Of a stretch of DNA of 16,661 nt, positions 1-8,300 are shown piece by piece. Source of the DNA: an uncultured Methanofollis sp. (lineage in GTDB: Archaea; Halobacteriota; Methanomicrobia; Methanomicrobiales; Methanofollaceae). Position 1 is the first letter of the stretch, and every line of letters begins with the position of its first letter. The notes below the pieces were generated by a model that saw only the letters and a list, made by a program, of their open reading frames with translations, had not been told where the DNA came from and searched no databases. The DNA lies in the NCBI RefSeq assembly GCF_937919355.1, contig NZ_CALFSA010000191.1, positions 1 through 16,661 on the forward strand. Reading direction: 5' to 3'. The translations under genes were made by a program, and so were the position numbers.

Positions 1-356
1 TCGACGTCGTCGTCACGCCGAACATGTTCGGCGACATCATCACCGACCTCGGCGCGATGATCCAGGGCGGCCTCGGCCTCGCGCCCGGCGGGAACATCAA
101 CCCGAAGGGGACCTCGATGTTCGAACCCATCCATGGGTCTGCGCCGAAATACAGGGGCCTCGGCCTCGCAAACCCCATCGCCACCATCTGGGCCGGCGCC
201 CTCCTCCTCGACCACCTCGGCGAGCACGATGCGGCCGAAGGGGTCGTGCGGGCGATCGAGGGGACGATCAGGGACGGTGTCGTGACCCGCGACCTCGGCG
301 GCACGGCAGGGACAGCAGACGTCGGCGATCATATCGCAATGCTGGTCGGGGAGTGA
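1..356 (+). CDS. leuB: Isopropylmalate/isocitrate-type dehydrogenase, C-terminal part (5' end outside window)
   Basis: This is the C-terminal third (about 117 residues, first full codon at position 3) of a decarboxylating beta-hydroxyacid dehydrogenase. Such enzymes oxidise 3-isopropylmalate (leucine pathway) or a homologue with NAD(P)+ in the cytoplasm. Visible signatures are the Mg-binding stretch NMFGDIITDLGAMIQGGLG, followed by a nucleotide-binding segment with FEPIHGSAPKYRG and then GLANPIATIWAGALLLDHLG, all typical of archaeal LeuB. Methanogens also carry the close paralogue AksF (coenzyme B biosynthesis), and isocitrate dehydrogenase shares these motifs. The fragment cannot separate them, so leuB is the best guess. 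It is the only plus-strand gene. Its last 89 bases overlap the 3' end of the convergent sensor gene, and a short T-tract follows the stop. Confidence 0.85.
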   Translation, partial: DVVVTPNMFGDIITDLGAMIQGGLGLAPGGNINPKGTSMFEPIHGSAPKYRGLGLANPIATIWAGALLLDHLGEHDAAEGVVRAIEGTIRDGVVTRDLGGTAGTADVGDHIAMLVGE

Positions 357-1521
357 ACTCTTTTTCATCGTTGGGGGAGCCCAACCCCCAATCATTACCA
401 TAATGCTTCTGGAGAAAGTCGAGGACTGCCTCGGACTCAAGCCAGCGCTCGTCGAGATGGGTGACGATATCGTCGATCTCCCGTGCATGCCTGAGTATAT
501 CCTCAGAAAAAGAGTTGCCATTCATTCCGGCAAGGCCCACGATGGCGGTCAGGGGGTTTCTGATCCGGTCGTTGAGGACGGCGAGCTGGACGAAGTTCCG
601 CTCGATCTGGGCAAACGCCTCCTCCCGCATCTCTTCAAGGCGTTTGCGTTCGGTCACGTCGAGGAGGGAGAGCACATAGCGGTCGCTTCCCGGGATCTTA
701 CCGGTATTCAGGACTGCGGAGACCTGCCTGCCGTCCACGCGGGTAAGGGTGATCTCATAACCGTTCGTCGAAAAAAGGGGATCACACGCGCGTTTTCCAT
801 GGATCTCCATGATCCTCTTCCTCTCCTCAGGGGAGATGAAGAGGGTCCAGGGGATCTCACCGAGCACGTCCGGATCGATCCCGATCATATTCCCGAACCC
901 CTCATTCGCCCGCACGATCGAACCGTCGTCCCGGACGATCGCCATCGCGGTCCCGCAGTGCTCGAAGATCGCACGGTAGAGACCTTCGGAATGGTGAAGA
1001 CGGGTTTCAGCCCGCTTTCTCTCCTCCATCTCCCGGACAAGCTGGAAACTATGGGTGATGCACATCGAGAGCATCCCCGTAAATGTGGAGACGAGAGGGA
1101 GAACACGGGACATTTTCTCCCGGGAGATGACAGGCACCCTCGCCGGCGAAGACCTGCCTCCCTCTTCGGGACAGGAAATCGGTCCGCCGAAGAAAAATGC
1201 CACGTTTCTGCCTTCAAGGTAGACAGGGGCGACGATCATGCTGAAACCACCCGGACACCTGACCATGACGGACTCTCCCCTCTTCAGGCCCTGCACCTCC
1301 CCCCTGTCAGAGCAGGAGAGGACAGAAACCCCCTGACAGAGGCGGCAGGACTCCGTGCAGAAACTCCGGCCACGTGTCGTGACCACCTGCACCCCGTCGA
1401 GGGCGATGATACAGGCAGGGACACCGGTGAGGCCGTGAAAGCCCTCCATCAACGTCTTCAGACTGCATATATCGGTGAAATCGGATATATTAATCCGTAT
1501 TTCAGGTTTAATTAGGCCCAT
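268..1521 (-). CDS. PocR-domain / PAS sensor protein with a degenerate histidine-kinase-like C-terminus
   Basis: A 417-residue soluble sensor with no signal peptide or membrane segment. Residues about 12-115 resemble the PocR ligand-binding domain, with cysteines at 55, 59, 62, 70 and 89. A short coiled coil (about 160-178) leads into a PAS domain (about 178-298, ending in the PAC-like LLDVTERKRLEE). Residues 310-373 resemble a dimerisation helix pair: LNDRIRNPLTAI aligns with a kinase H-box, but Asp318 replaces the phospho-accepting His, and no ATPase domain follows. It is therefore probably not an active kinase; similar truncated outputs recur in Methanomicrobiales. The start is set by GGAGG 3 nt upstream. 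The family-like end is near residue 374 (KHY); the last roughly 40 residues are low-complexity and Arg-rich and run into the neighbouring gene. It has its own promoter, downstream of the surface-protein operon. Confidence 0.82.
   Translation of the reverse strand: MGLIKPEIRINISDFTDICSLKTLMEGFHGLTGVPACIIALDGVQVVTTRGRSFCTESCRLCQGVSVLSCSDRGEVQGLKRGESVMVRCPGGFSMIVAPVYLEGRNVAFFFGGPISCPEEGGRSSPARVPVISREKMSRVLPLVSTFTGMLSMCITHSFQLVREMEERKRAETRLHHSEGLYRAIFEHCGTAMAIVRDDGSIVRANEGFGNMIGIDPDVLGEIPWTLFISPEERKRIMEIHGKRACDPLFSTNGYEITLTRVDGRQVSAVLNTGKIPGSDRYVLSLLDVTERKRLEEMREEAFAQIERNFVQLAVLNDRIRNPLTAIVGLAGMNGNSFSEDILRHAREIDDIVTHLDERWLESEAVLDFLQKHYGNDWGLGSPNDEKEFTPRPALRYDRRRLLSLPCRRGRGSRHRP
358..365 (+). terminator. 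T-tract terminator candidate after the dehydrogenase gene
   Basis: The run CTCTTTTT begins two bases after the TGA stop. Archaeal RNA polymerase commonly terminates at such T-runs. Just downstream, at 370-391, a GC-rich inverted repeat can pair as TTGGGGG with CCCCCAA, or as GTTGGG with CCCAAC around GGAG. It lies after the T-run, so it is not a classic bacterial terminator. It may help stop convergent transcription. Confidence 0.4.
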
Positions 1522-1550
1522 CGTCCTCCGATAGAGATATTATTTGAGTA

Positions 1551-1565
1551 TATTGAATTTCAATA
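1551..1565. promoter_or_regulatory. 15-bp palindrome near the predicted transcription start of the sensor gene
   Basis: TATTGAA-T-TTCAATA is a perfect inverted repeat with a single central base. It lies about 25 bases downstream of the TATA-like element at 1582-1589 as read on the minus strand, which is where transcription should start. A protein bound here would block initiation. The regulator is unknown; autoregulation by a neighbouring factor is only inference. Confidence 0.5.
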
Positions 1566-1581
1566 CTATTAGTAAGGTTCG

Positions 1582-1589
1582 CTTTATAT
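1582..1589 (-). promoter_or_regulatory. TATA-like promoter element of the sensor gene
   Basis: Read on the minus strand, this is GATATAAAG, in an AT-rich 156-bp gap between two genes of the same orientation. An archaeal TATA box at this point predicts initiation near 1555-1562 and a 5' leader of about 35-40 nt with GGAGG just before the ATG. The presence of its own promoter suggests the sensor gene is transcribed separately from the operon upstream. Confidence 0.5.
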
Positions 1590-1639
1590 CGTTACATTAA
1601 AGAGAAGTGATTTATTTCTCGAAATTACAAAATACGGCC

Positions 1640-1656
1640 AAAATAGAAAAAGAGAG
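1640..1656 (-). terminator. T-rich terminator candidate at the end of the surface-protein operon
   Basis: On the minus strand, CTCTCTTTTTCTATTTTGG begins about 20 bases after the TGA stop of the WtpA-like gene. Archaeal transcription often ends at such pyrimidine/T runs without a hairpin. With the separate promoter downstream, it marks the operon's 3' boundary. Confidence 0.5.
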
Positions 1657-1677
1657 ATTGAAATGTATGCCCTGCCC

Positions 1678-2676
1678 TCAGGCAGAGAGGGGCGCCGGCC
1701 ATGCCTCATGCCCCTTCTCGAACTCCGTGACCATGGAGGCCATGAACTCGCGGGCAAGGGCGGGGTGGGGGGCGGAGTTCGGGACAGTCACCGCGTAGAC
1801 GACCGGAGTCCCGACGCGGTCGCTCCCGATCGAGCCGAAACGCTGGAAGCCGAGGTTGACGGCGACAGTGCGGTACCTGTCCTGGTGCTCGGCAGACCCG
1901 AGGTCGATCTCGGGCGGCAGGGTGACGTACTGCAGACCGTGCTCCTCCGCCACACTCAGGTACTCGAAGGCATAGTCCACACCACCGCTCTCGACGAGGG
2001 AGAGGAGGAAGATGCTGCCGTCGCGTATCCTGACCTTCCCGGTCTCCTGCTTGAGCACCTCCGGAAGGGTGATGGACGTGACACCGTCCTTCTCCTCCAC
2101 GGTCACGTTCGGCCTGAGGTGGTCGCCAAGGACGGCGTCGAAGATCCCGTCGTCCCCGTAGTGCCTCTCTGCAAGGGCCGTCACCATCAGCGCCCGATAA
2201 CCTGCGGCGTCGAGCATCGGGTTCGATATCCCGACGACGACGTCTGGCCGCGACAGCACGTCATGCCAGTTCTCTGAGGTTATCTCGTCCGCATACCTGC
2301 TCTGGTTCGTGAACGCGATCACGACCCTGTTGGTGGCGAAGGGAGTGTACGAGTCGGTGTAGTTCCCCTCTCCGCCCTCGATTGGCCTGTACATCAGGTC
2401 GGGGATGAGTTCCTCGTCGGCGACGACCACCAGGTCGATGTCGCGGTGGAGGTCTGTCACCTGCCGGATACACTGGATGCTCCCGTGCGCCTCGACCTGC
2501 ACGTCCACGCCCGGGTGGGACGCCTCGAACCCGGCCTCGATCTCTTCGAATGGGCCGACAAGACTGCCGGCGGGCACGACCTTCAGCACGGTCTTCTCGT
2601 CCCCGGTCCCGGTGCACCCTGCCGTGAGGAGGAGGAGGAAGCAGACAAGGACGAGGAGTACGAGCCCGTTTTTCAT
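1678..2676 (-). CDS. wtpA: WtpA-like tungstate/molybdate-binding lipoprotein
   Basis: A 332-residue substrate-binding protein of the tungstate/molybdate/sulfate ABC family. The signal peptide ends in lipobox LTAGC, so Cys21 should carry lipid and anchor it outside the membrane. Family motifs follow in order: AGSLVGPFEEIE (Ser38), HGS (Ser66), FATNRVVIAF, NWHDVLSRPDVVVGISNP, GYRALM, DYAFEYLSVAEEHGL. Asp156 (in SNPMLDAAGYR) and Glu238 (in FEYLSV) sit where the archaeal ModA/WtpA carboxylates complete octahedral oxyanion binding, so the site looks intact. The start at 2676 is preferred over an in-frame ATG at 2706. It begins the signal peptide, overlaps the upstream stop as ATGA, and has GAGGT about 12 bases upstream. 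No permease (WtpB) or ATPase (WtpC) gene lies in the window. It is the last gene of the operon. Confidence 0.88.
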   Translation of the reverse strand: MKNGLVLLVLVCFLLLLTAGCTGTGDEKTVLKVVPAGSLVGPFEEIEAGFEASHPGVDVQVEAHGSIQCIRQVTDLHRDIDLVVVADEELIPDLMYRPIEGGEGNYTDSYTPFATNRVVIAFTNQSRYADEITSENWHDVLSRPDVVVGISNPMLDAAGYRALMVTALAERHYGDDGIFDAVLGDHLRPNVTVEEKDGVTSITLPEVLKQETGKVRIRDGSIFLLSLVESGGVDYAFEYLSVAEEHGLQYVTLPPEIDLGSAEHQDRYRTVAVNLGFQRFGSIGSDRVGTPVVYAVTVPNSAPHPALAREFMASMVTEFEKGHEAWPAPLSA

Positions 2677-3227
2677 GGCGTCTTGACCTCGATCCGGTCG
2701 ACCCACTTCACCCAGGTGCTCCCCTCGGTGACGACGCCCGGTTCTGCCGACCCGACGACGATCCGCAGGGGACCGCCGTCCTCATTCGTGATCGCCGTGC
2801 CATTGAACTCATAGGCGAGGACGACCGTGAGGTCGGGCGAGGGTATCTCCTTCAGGTCCTCGTTGAGGGTGATGAAGCCCTCGCCATGCACCTGCTCGTC
2901 GTCGAAGACCCAGAGGTAACCGTCAGGCGCCGAGATCCAGGCCTGCCCCCCTGCAGGGAAGCCGCCGACCTGATCTGCAAGATCGGTGAGGGGCACGCCC
3001 TTCACCGTGTACGGGCCGTACCTGATCCCGGTCGTGGAGACGGCGTAGCCGTGGCCCTCCCATGCCGGCAGGGCCCTGAGATCTTTCATGGAGAGCACCT
3101 TCTCGCCGTCGCCGACAAGGGTGAGGTTCCAGGCAGGGTCGTCCTGTGCGGTGGTGCCCGTGCACCCCGACGCCGCGAGGGCGCAGAGGAGGAGGCAGGC
3201 CGCCGCCACCCCGGAAAACGCCTTCAT
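2673..3227 (-). CDS. Sulfite-oxidase-fold (molybdopterin-binding-domain-like) lipoprotein
   Basis: A 184-residue exported lipoprotein: signal peptide with Cys22 after ASG, then one domain resembling the oxidoreductase molybdopterin-binding domain (Pfam PF00174). Visible landmarks are KGVPLTDLADQVGG (76-89), PDGY (101-104), LAYEFNG (137-143), GGPLRIVVG (141-149) and WVKWVDRIEV (162-171). The Cys that binds the metal in sulfite oxidases is absent: the equivalent stretch is WEGHGYAVSTTGIRYGPY. It is therefore unlikely to be a conventional molybdoenzyme and may bind or sense something else. The start has a GGAGGG ribosome site about 8 bases upstream and overlaps the preceding stop as ATGA. Its own stop overlaps the WtpA-like start in the same way, so the two lipoproteins are translationally coupled. 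Confidence 0.82.
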   Translation of the reverse strand: MKAFSGVAAACLLLCALAASGCTGTTAQDDPAWNLTLVGDGEKVLSMKDLRALPAWEGHGYAVSTTGIRYGPYTVKGVPLTDLADQVGGFPAGGQAWISAPDGYLWVFDDEQVHGEGFITLNEDLKEIPSPDLTVVLAYEFNGTAITNEDGGPLRIVVGSAEPGVVTEGSTWVKWVDRIEVKTP

Positions 3228-4054
3228 GGCGCCACCCTCCTCACGAAGAGGCAGAGGACAAGCGCCGTGAGAGTCGCAAAGAGGGGGGCAGGGCTCTGCG
3301 GCGCGGTCGTCACCGGCGCTGCACTCCCCTGCAGGGACTTCACCGGGGCGTTCTTCACGCCCTGGTAGCCGCCAGTATAGACGCGGATCTCATCGATCCA
3401 CTTCACCGTGTAGCCCGAGGTCGAGGGGTAGAGGTCGTTGAAGAGGTGGATGGCTTCGGGCGGGAAACACTCGCGCATGTTCTGGTTGCCGAAGACGTGC
3501 TTCCCTTCGGGGTTGGTGGAGTTGTCGGCGAAGAAGACCAGGCGCATGCCCATATAGTAGTCTGGCGGGTACCCGACACCCTGCCTCTCGCCGACGGCGA
3601 CCTCCTCGCCGTTGTACCAGCAGAGGCCCATCGGCCCCTGCCCGGGTTCTGGCGTGCAGACATTCGCGTAGTCGAACTCGACATGGTATCCGTCAGAGGC
3701 GTGGATCATCACCTCGTCGCCGGGTCCCACCCCACCGACAAGGTCGCAGAGATCACTGACTGCCGTGCCCTTCACCGCCCCGCGGTCCTTGAAGTTCGTG
3801 GTCTCGTTCCTGTCCCACTGGGCCTCCTTGTCCTCGGAGAAGACCGGGCCCTGGTGGTAATAGTGGGTCGCACCGTCGCCGAGGACAGGGAGGTTCGCCT
3901 CCATCCACCCGTAGTCGACGGTCGTCTCGTTGAGCACCGTGGTGCCGTCGTCTGCAAACTTTACAAGGTGCACCGAGGTCGTCGGTGCGGCCTGCACCCC
4001 TGAGACACAGATGCAGAGGAGCAGGAGCAGAAATACGCATTTCATCGATTTCAT
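3224..4054 (-). CDS. Membrane-anchored surface protein with one type-B sulfite-oxidase-like domain
   Basis: A 276-residue protein: signal peptide 1-22 (ending VQA), a single exported domain about 25-228, then a short linker and a hydrophobic tail (about 255-271) ending in RR. The domain belongs to the Cys-less variant found in three other genes here. Hallmarks are WMEANLPVLGDG, THYYHQGPVF, GAVKGTAVSDLCDLVGG, ASDGY, LCWYNG, GMRLVFFAD, VFGNQNM and VKWIDEIRVY. The later motifs mirror those of the molybdopterin-binding domain family, but the fold assignment is inference. It is a close paralogue of the gene at 8336-9118, near-identical in DNA over the N-terminal part. The start at 4054 lies 4 nt after the phosphoesterase stop. 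No strong ribosome site is seen, so it may rely on reinitiation. Confidence 0.8.
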   Translation of the reverse strand: MKSMKCVFLLLLLCICVSGVQAAPTTSVHLVKFADDGTTVLNETTVDYGWMEANLPVLGDGATHYYHQGPVFSEDKEAQWDRNETTNFKDRGAVKGTAVSDLCDLVGGVGPGDEVMIHASDGYHVEFDYANVCTPEPGQGPMGLCWYNGEEVAVGERQGVGYPPDYYMGMRLVFFADNSTNPEGKHVFGNQNMRECFPPEAIHLFNDLYPSTSGYTVKWIDEIRVYTGGYQGVKNAPVKSLQGSAAPVTTAPQSPAPLFATLTALVLCLFVRRVAP

Positions 4055-4058
4055 ACGA

Positions 4059-5306
4059 TCATCTTTCTTTTCTCAGCCACAGGGCGGCCATGCCGGCCGC
4101 CGCACATGCACAGAAGGGAGAGAGAGGCGCCTGTGCGGCGTCCCTCCCTTCAGCCTCCGGGGCTATCTCAACCGTCTCGAAAGTGCTGTTCGGGGGATAG
4201 AGGGCCACGACCTCCCTGTTATCCTCAGAGATCCTGGCGACAGGCACCGTGACGACCGTCACCTTCTCTCCGTCCACCCTGACCCGCAGGTACGCGAGGG
4301 TGTGGTCAAGGCCATTTTCAAAACCCGGCGCCTTTTTTTCGGCAAGAGGGAAGAGTTCCTCGCCGCCGCACGGGACCACGAAGTACTGCGTCCCGTTGAC
4401 TTCATATCGTTCATAGGCATGGACATGCCCGTTGAAGACCGCCGTTACGTTGTAGCGGTCGAAGAGGGGCGCCCACTCCCTCTGCAGGACGCGGTCGCCG
4501 CCCCAGTGACGTTCATTGGACGAGTAGACGGGGTGGTGGAAGGCGACGAAGGTCGGGCCGCCCGGCGACCGGGCGAGGTCGGCCTCCAACCATGCGGTCT
4601 CCGTGTCGATCCGTCCCTTCGCCCAGTCGTTCGAGTCCAGGACGACGACATGGGCGTCGCCCCAGTCGAAGTAGTACCACTCCGGGACGCCGAAGGCGTC
4701 ATAGTACGGCGTCCTGTTCCCCTCGTGGTTACCGAGGGCGGGCACCAGGGTGGTGTTCGAGAGCATACCCTTCGCCGCCGCGAAGTACTCGTCCCATTCG
4801 GCGAGGTCGTTCCCGAAAGTGACGAAGTCGCCGCAGTGGATGACAAAGGAGAGGTTTTCTTCCTCCGCAATCCTGTCGGCAACGAGCCTGTGCCTCTCCC
4901 TCTGGGAGAAGAGGGGGACCTGCCCCCTCGTGTCGCTGTACACCGCAAAGGTGAAAGGCCCGGAACCGGCGGTCATGAACCGGCAGTCCGGACTCGTCAC
5001 ATCGCCGGTGCTGACGGCATAGCGATACGTTGTCCCGGGCGTGAGGTCTGTCAGCCGCACATGGTGGAGGGCCGCAGTCGAGGGTTCGGCAACGGTGTGC
5101 ACATACTCCCCGGCCGTCTCGAACTCGTCGGCCGTTGCATAGGAGACATTCCCGGTGGACGGCCCTGCGGTCTTCCAGGAGACGACGGCCGTCGTCCCGT
5201 CTGTGCCGGTGACATACGGCCCCCAGAGGAAGGTGACATTCCCGGCAGCAACAGTTGAGGGAATAATCAGGAGAAGGAAGAGGAGGGAGAGTCCCGCACC
5301 TCTCAT
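4059..5306 (-). CDS. Exported purple-acid-phosphatase-like metallophosphoesterase
   Basis: A 415-residue protein: signal peptide 1-21, a fibronectin-III-like N-terminal domain (about 24-112, with LTDLTPGTTYRYAVSTG), then a calcineurin-type phosphoesterase (about 117-360). Metal-site motifs are SDTRG (Asp125), HCGD (159-160), LGNHEG (193-195), FHHPVYS (257-258) and FNGHVHAYER (294, 296). Motif I has Arg127 where His, Gln or Tyr is common, so one ligand may differ. The C-terminus carries a weak hydrophobic tail with a QAPLSP start and RKER end, similar to the tails of its neighbours. It likely hydrolyses phosphate esters at the cell surface; the substrate is unknown. The start at 5306 is chosen because it begins the signal peptide and overlaps the upstream stop as ATGA; an ATG at 5327 would add seven charged residues. 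Confidence 0.85.
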   Translation of the reverse strand: MRGAGLSLLFLLLIIPSTVAAGNVTFLWGPYVTGTDGTTAVVSWKTAGPSTGNVSYATADEFETAGEYVHTVAEPSTAALHHVRLTDLTPGTTYRYAVSTGDVTSPDCRFMTAGSGPFTFAVYSDTRGQVPLFSQRERHRLVADRIAEEENLSFVIHCGDFVTFGNDLAEWDEYFAAAKGMLSNTTLVPALGNHEGNRTPYYDAFGVPEWYYFDWGDAHVVVLDSNDWAKGRIDTETAWLEADLARSPGGPTFVAFHHPVYSSNERHWGGDRVLQREWAPLFDRYNVTAVFNGHVHAYERYEVNGTQYFVVPCGGEELFPLAEKKAPGFENGLDHTLAYLRVRVDGEKVTVVTVPVARISEDNREVVALYPPNSTFETVEIAPEAEGRDAAQAPLSPFCACAAAGMAALWLRKER

Positions 5307-8300
5307 TTCCTCAACCTGACCTCGCACGTTGTCACCTCGTCAGGTCTGACCATCACGTCATCGACTGTCCGCGAGTCGGAACGGCCGACGACCTTGACGG
5401 AGTACCTGCCGATGTCCATGCCGGTGAAGAGGTGGGGCGTCACCTCCCCGGTGTTCTGGCCGTAGAGATAGATCTTCGCTCCATCGATGGTGCTGTTCAC
5501 GTACAGCGAACCGCCGGCATAGGACGAAAGCATGAACTTCACGTCCACTTCATCGCTCCCCTTCGGGACGAGGACCACATCCTCCTTCGGGAGGTAGCCC
5601 GGTTTAGCGAGCATGACCCTGTGGCGCCCGGGAGAGACTTTCTCAACGACGTACGGGGTCGCATGCCCGGTGTCAAAGCCGTCCACGAAAATCTCGGCGC
5701 CCTGCGGGGTAGAGTCCACCCTGAGGGCGGTCAGTCCTCCGGTCTCCGGCCGGAGCGTCAGAGTGCTCCCGTCTTCGACAAAGTCCGAGATGGGGAGGGA
5801 GATATAGGAACTGTTCCTGCTGAATGACACGAATGAGTTCAGCCCGCCGAATTTTATCTTCGCAGGCATCTTCTTCCCGGTATAGTAGCCGTTGACAGAA
5901 CAGGGTTCGCCCTTGTAGCCCGGGACCTCGACGGTAAGGGTCTTTTGCATCACATGCTCGTTCCGGTCGAAGCGCACGGGGACGACCACGCCCGGAGAGA
6001 CCCAGACCTCCTTCGTGTCGATTTCATAGGAGGCCTTCGCCTTCTTCACCTTCACGCGGTGGAGACCTTCTCTGAGGCCGTTGACCACCTGGGGGGTCTT
6101 TGCATCGATCATCTTGTTGTCGATATAGATGTCTGCCCCGTCGTCGCTCGCCTCGACAGAGATCCCGCCGGAGCGGGAGTCCATACCCTGGACTGCGGCG
6201 AGGGTGATGCAGAGGGGGTCGACATCGAGGTTCGAGTTGCGGGGTTCGAGAGAGACGGCAACGTCGGTATCTTCTTTGAGGTTGAAGGAGGTCTCGTGGG
6301 GGCGGTAGTTCTCCAGTTCTATCCTGAGGGTGTGGTCTCCTGCCGGGACGAGAGGGAGAGATGCCGGGGTGATCAGGCCGGTGTAGTCACCGTCCAGGAA
6401 GACCTGCGCACCTGCGGGGTGGGTGATGACGGTGACCGTGGCGTGAGTCGCTGAAGGCGTCATCTGAGGAGCGGGTGTCGTGGTCGGGACGTCCGAGATA
6501 TCTTCTATCCCGGCAGGCGCCGGAGTTTTTTCATCCCCTCCGATACCGAACCACCCGGTGATCATCGCCCATATCCCGGAGAAGAAACCTTCAGAGGTCT
6601 CTGTCTCGGTCGGTTGCACAGATGTCTCTGCTGTCACGGGAACGGTGGTGACTTCAAGAGTTGTGACCGTCTCTGTCGGCGGCACTGTCGCGGTCGTGAC
6701 CGGTATGGCCGGAGCAGGCATTCTGGTCGCTGTAAGGAGGACGATCCTGTTCTCCATGTAGTCGCCGGGATCGCCGGTCGGGATGCTGGCGATCTCGACC
6801 GTATTCCCCGCATCCCGGAGATAGGGGGTTACATCGACACGGCCGATGCTGACGGCGTCCTCACCGCCGGAGAGGAGGTTGGTCCACTCTCCGTCATTGA
6901 GGACGACGCGGTTGGTGAAGGTGTCATTCCCGGCCGCACCGGTGCTGACGATACAGAGACCGCCGACTGTCCGGTCGTCCCTCCCGACAGGGTCGGGGAA
7001 GTCGGCGGCGGTGCAGGCGTCGTCCTCGGTGATCCCCCACTCCGGGTCGGCCTGGATGATGTCGGCGCCCTCGGTGATCCACCAGGAGGTGCGGTTGCCC
7101 GAGGTATCGGGGACAGGGGCGACGAGGACGCCACCAGACAGGGTGAGCGAACTCTCATCCTCTCCTGCATTCCTGACATGGAGAGTATGGTTCGAAGGCG
7201 GGAGTGTCTTAATGGGATAATACCAGGTCTCGACTGCCGGACTGCGTCCCTCCGCATCGTCGGCATAATACGCATCGGCCCTGAGGTCCGTGTTCCCCAG
7301 GGAGACTTCAAGGTCGGCACCGTCTTCAGACGGACTGCCCGTGTTGTTTGTCCCGAAGAGGTAGAGGCGCACACCGGAGGTCTTCCCGATGCCGGTCGTG
7401 TTCAGGAAGAGAGTGCAGGAATCACCGCTCTCCAGGGTGCAGGAACCTCCGTCAGAGGGGATGACCCGCACCGTGCCGTTCACGGTGCCGCTGTCGGCGA
7501 CCGTGAGGTCAGAACCCTTGAATCCGTGGGGCCTGCTCACGCTGCTGCCGGAACCGTCCGAACCACCTGAACCGCCCTGGGAGGGGGAAAGCTGGCTGTG
7601 GATGATGATCTGGTTGACCGTCTGGACCGAGTTGCCGCTTGCAGAGGGGTACTGGCCATCGTAGTAGTACCAGTACTCTTCATCCCACGACTCGTGCATG
7701 TCCCAGTTGCCCCAGACATGCACCCCCTGCTCATTCGTTTCAGGGGTAAGGAAGTAGAGGCGCATGCCTTTGTCGAATCCTTTGTCGACATATCCGGTGT
7801 CCCCTTCAGGCCCGGTGTCCTTGCCATGGTACCAGGCGATCACCATCGGCCCCTGCCTGGGGTTGGGGGTGAGGATATACTCTGCCGGCCAGGTCTTTTT
7901 CATGCCGTCCGAGGCCTTGACCGTCACCATATCCCCTTCATCCGCACCGCCGACGAGGTTGCAGAGGTCCTTCACGTCGGTGCCCATGAACTCCCCGTGG
8001 TCCTTGTACTCGAGGTTGACGTCCTCGGTCGGGTTCCAGGGATCATAATCCTCGCCGGGGTGGACTTTCTCCCATGCCCCTTCAAAGATCGGCCCCTGGT
8101 TGTAGTAGACAGTCTCGCCGTCCCCGCACACGGGGAGGTTATCTTTCATCCACTGCCAGGTGACCGTTTTTTCGGCGAGGACGGTCGTGTCGTCAGAGGC
8201 GAGTTTTGTGACGGTGATCTCGGTCGTTGCGGCCGACACCGGCACTGCGGCCAACGTCACCATGAAGAGGAGAACGGCAAGGAGAAGGAGGGACTTTTTT

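Noticed and set aside
403..1515. Long plus-strand open frame opposite the sensor gene
   Set aside because: It is antisense to a gene with clear PocR/PAS motifs and a ribosome site; its translation is His/Asp/Arg/Pro-rich with no domain.
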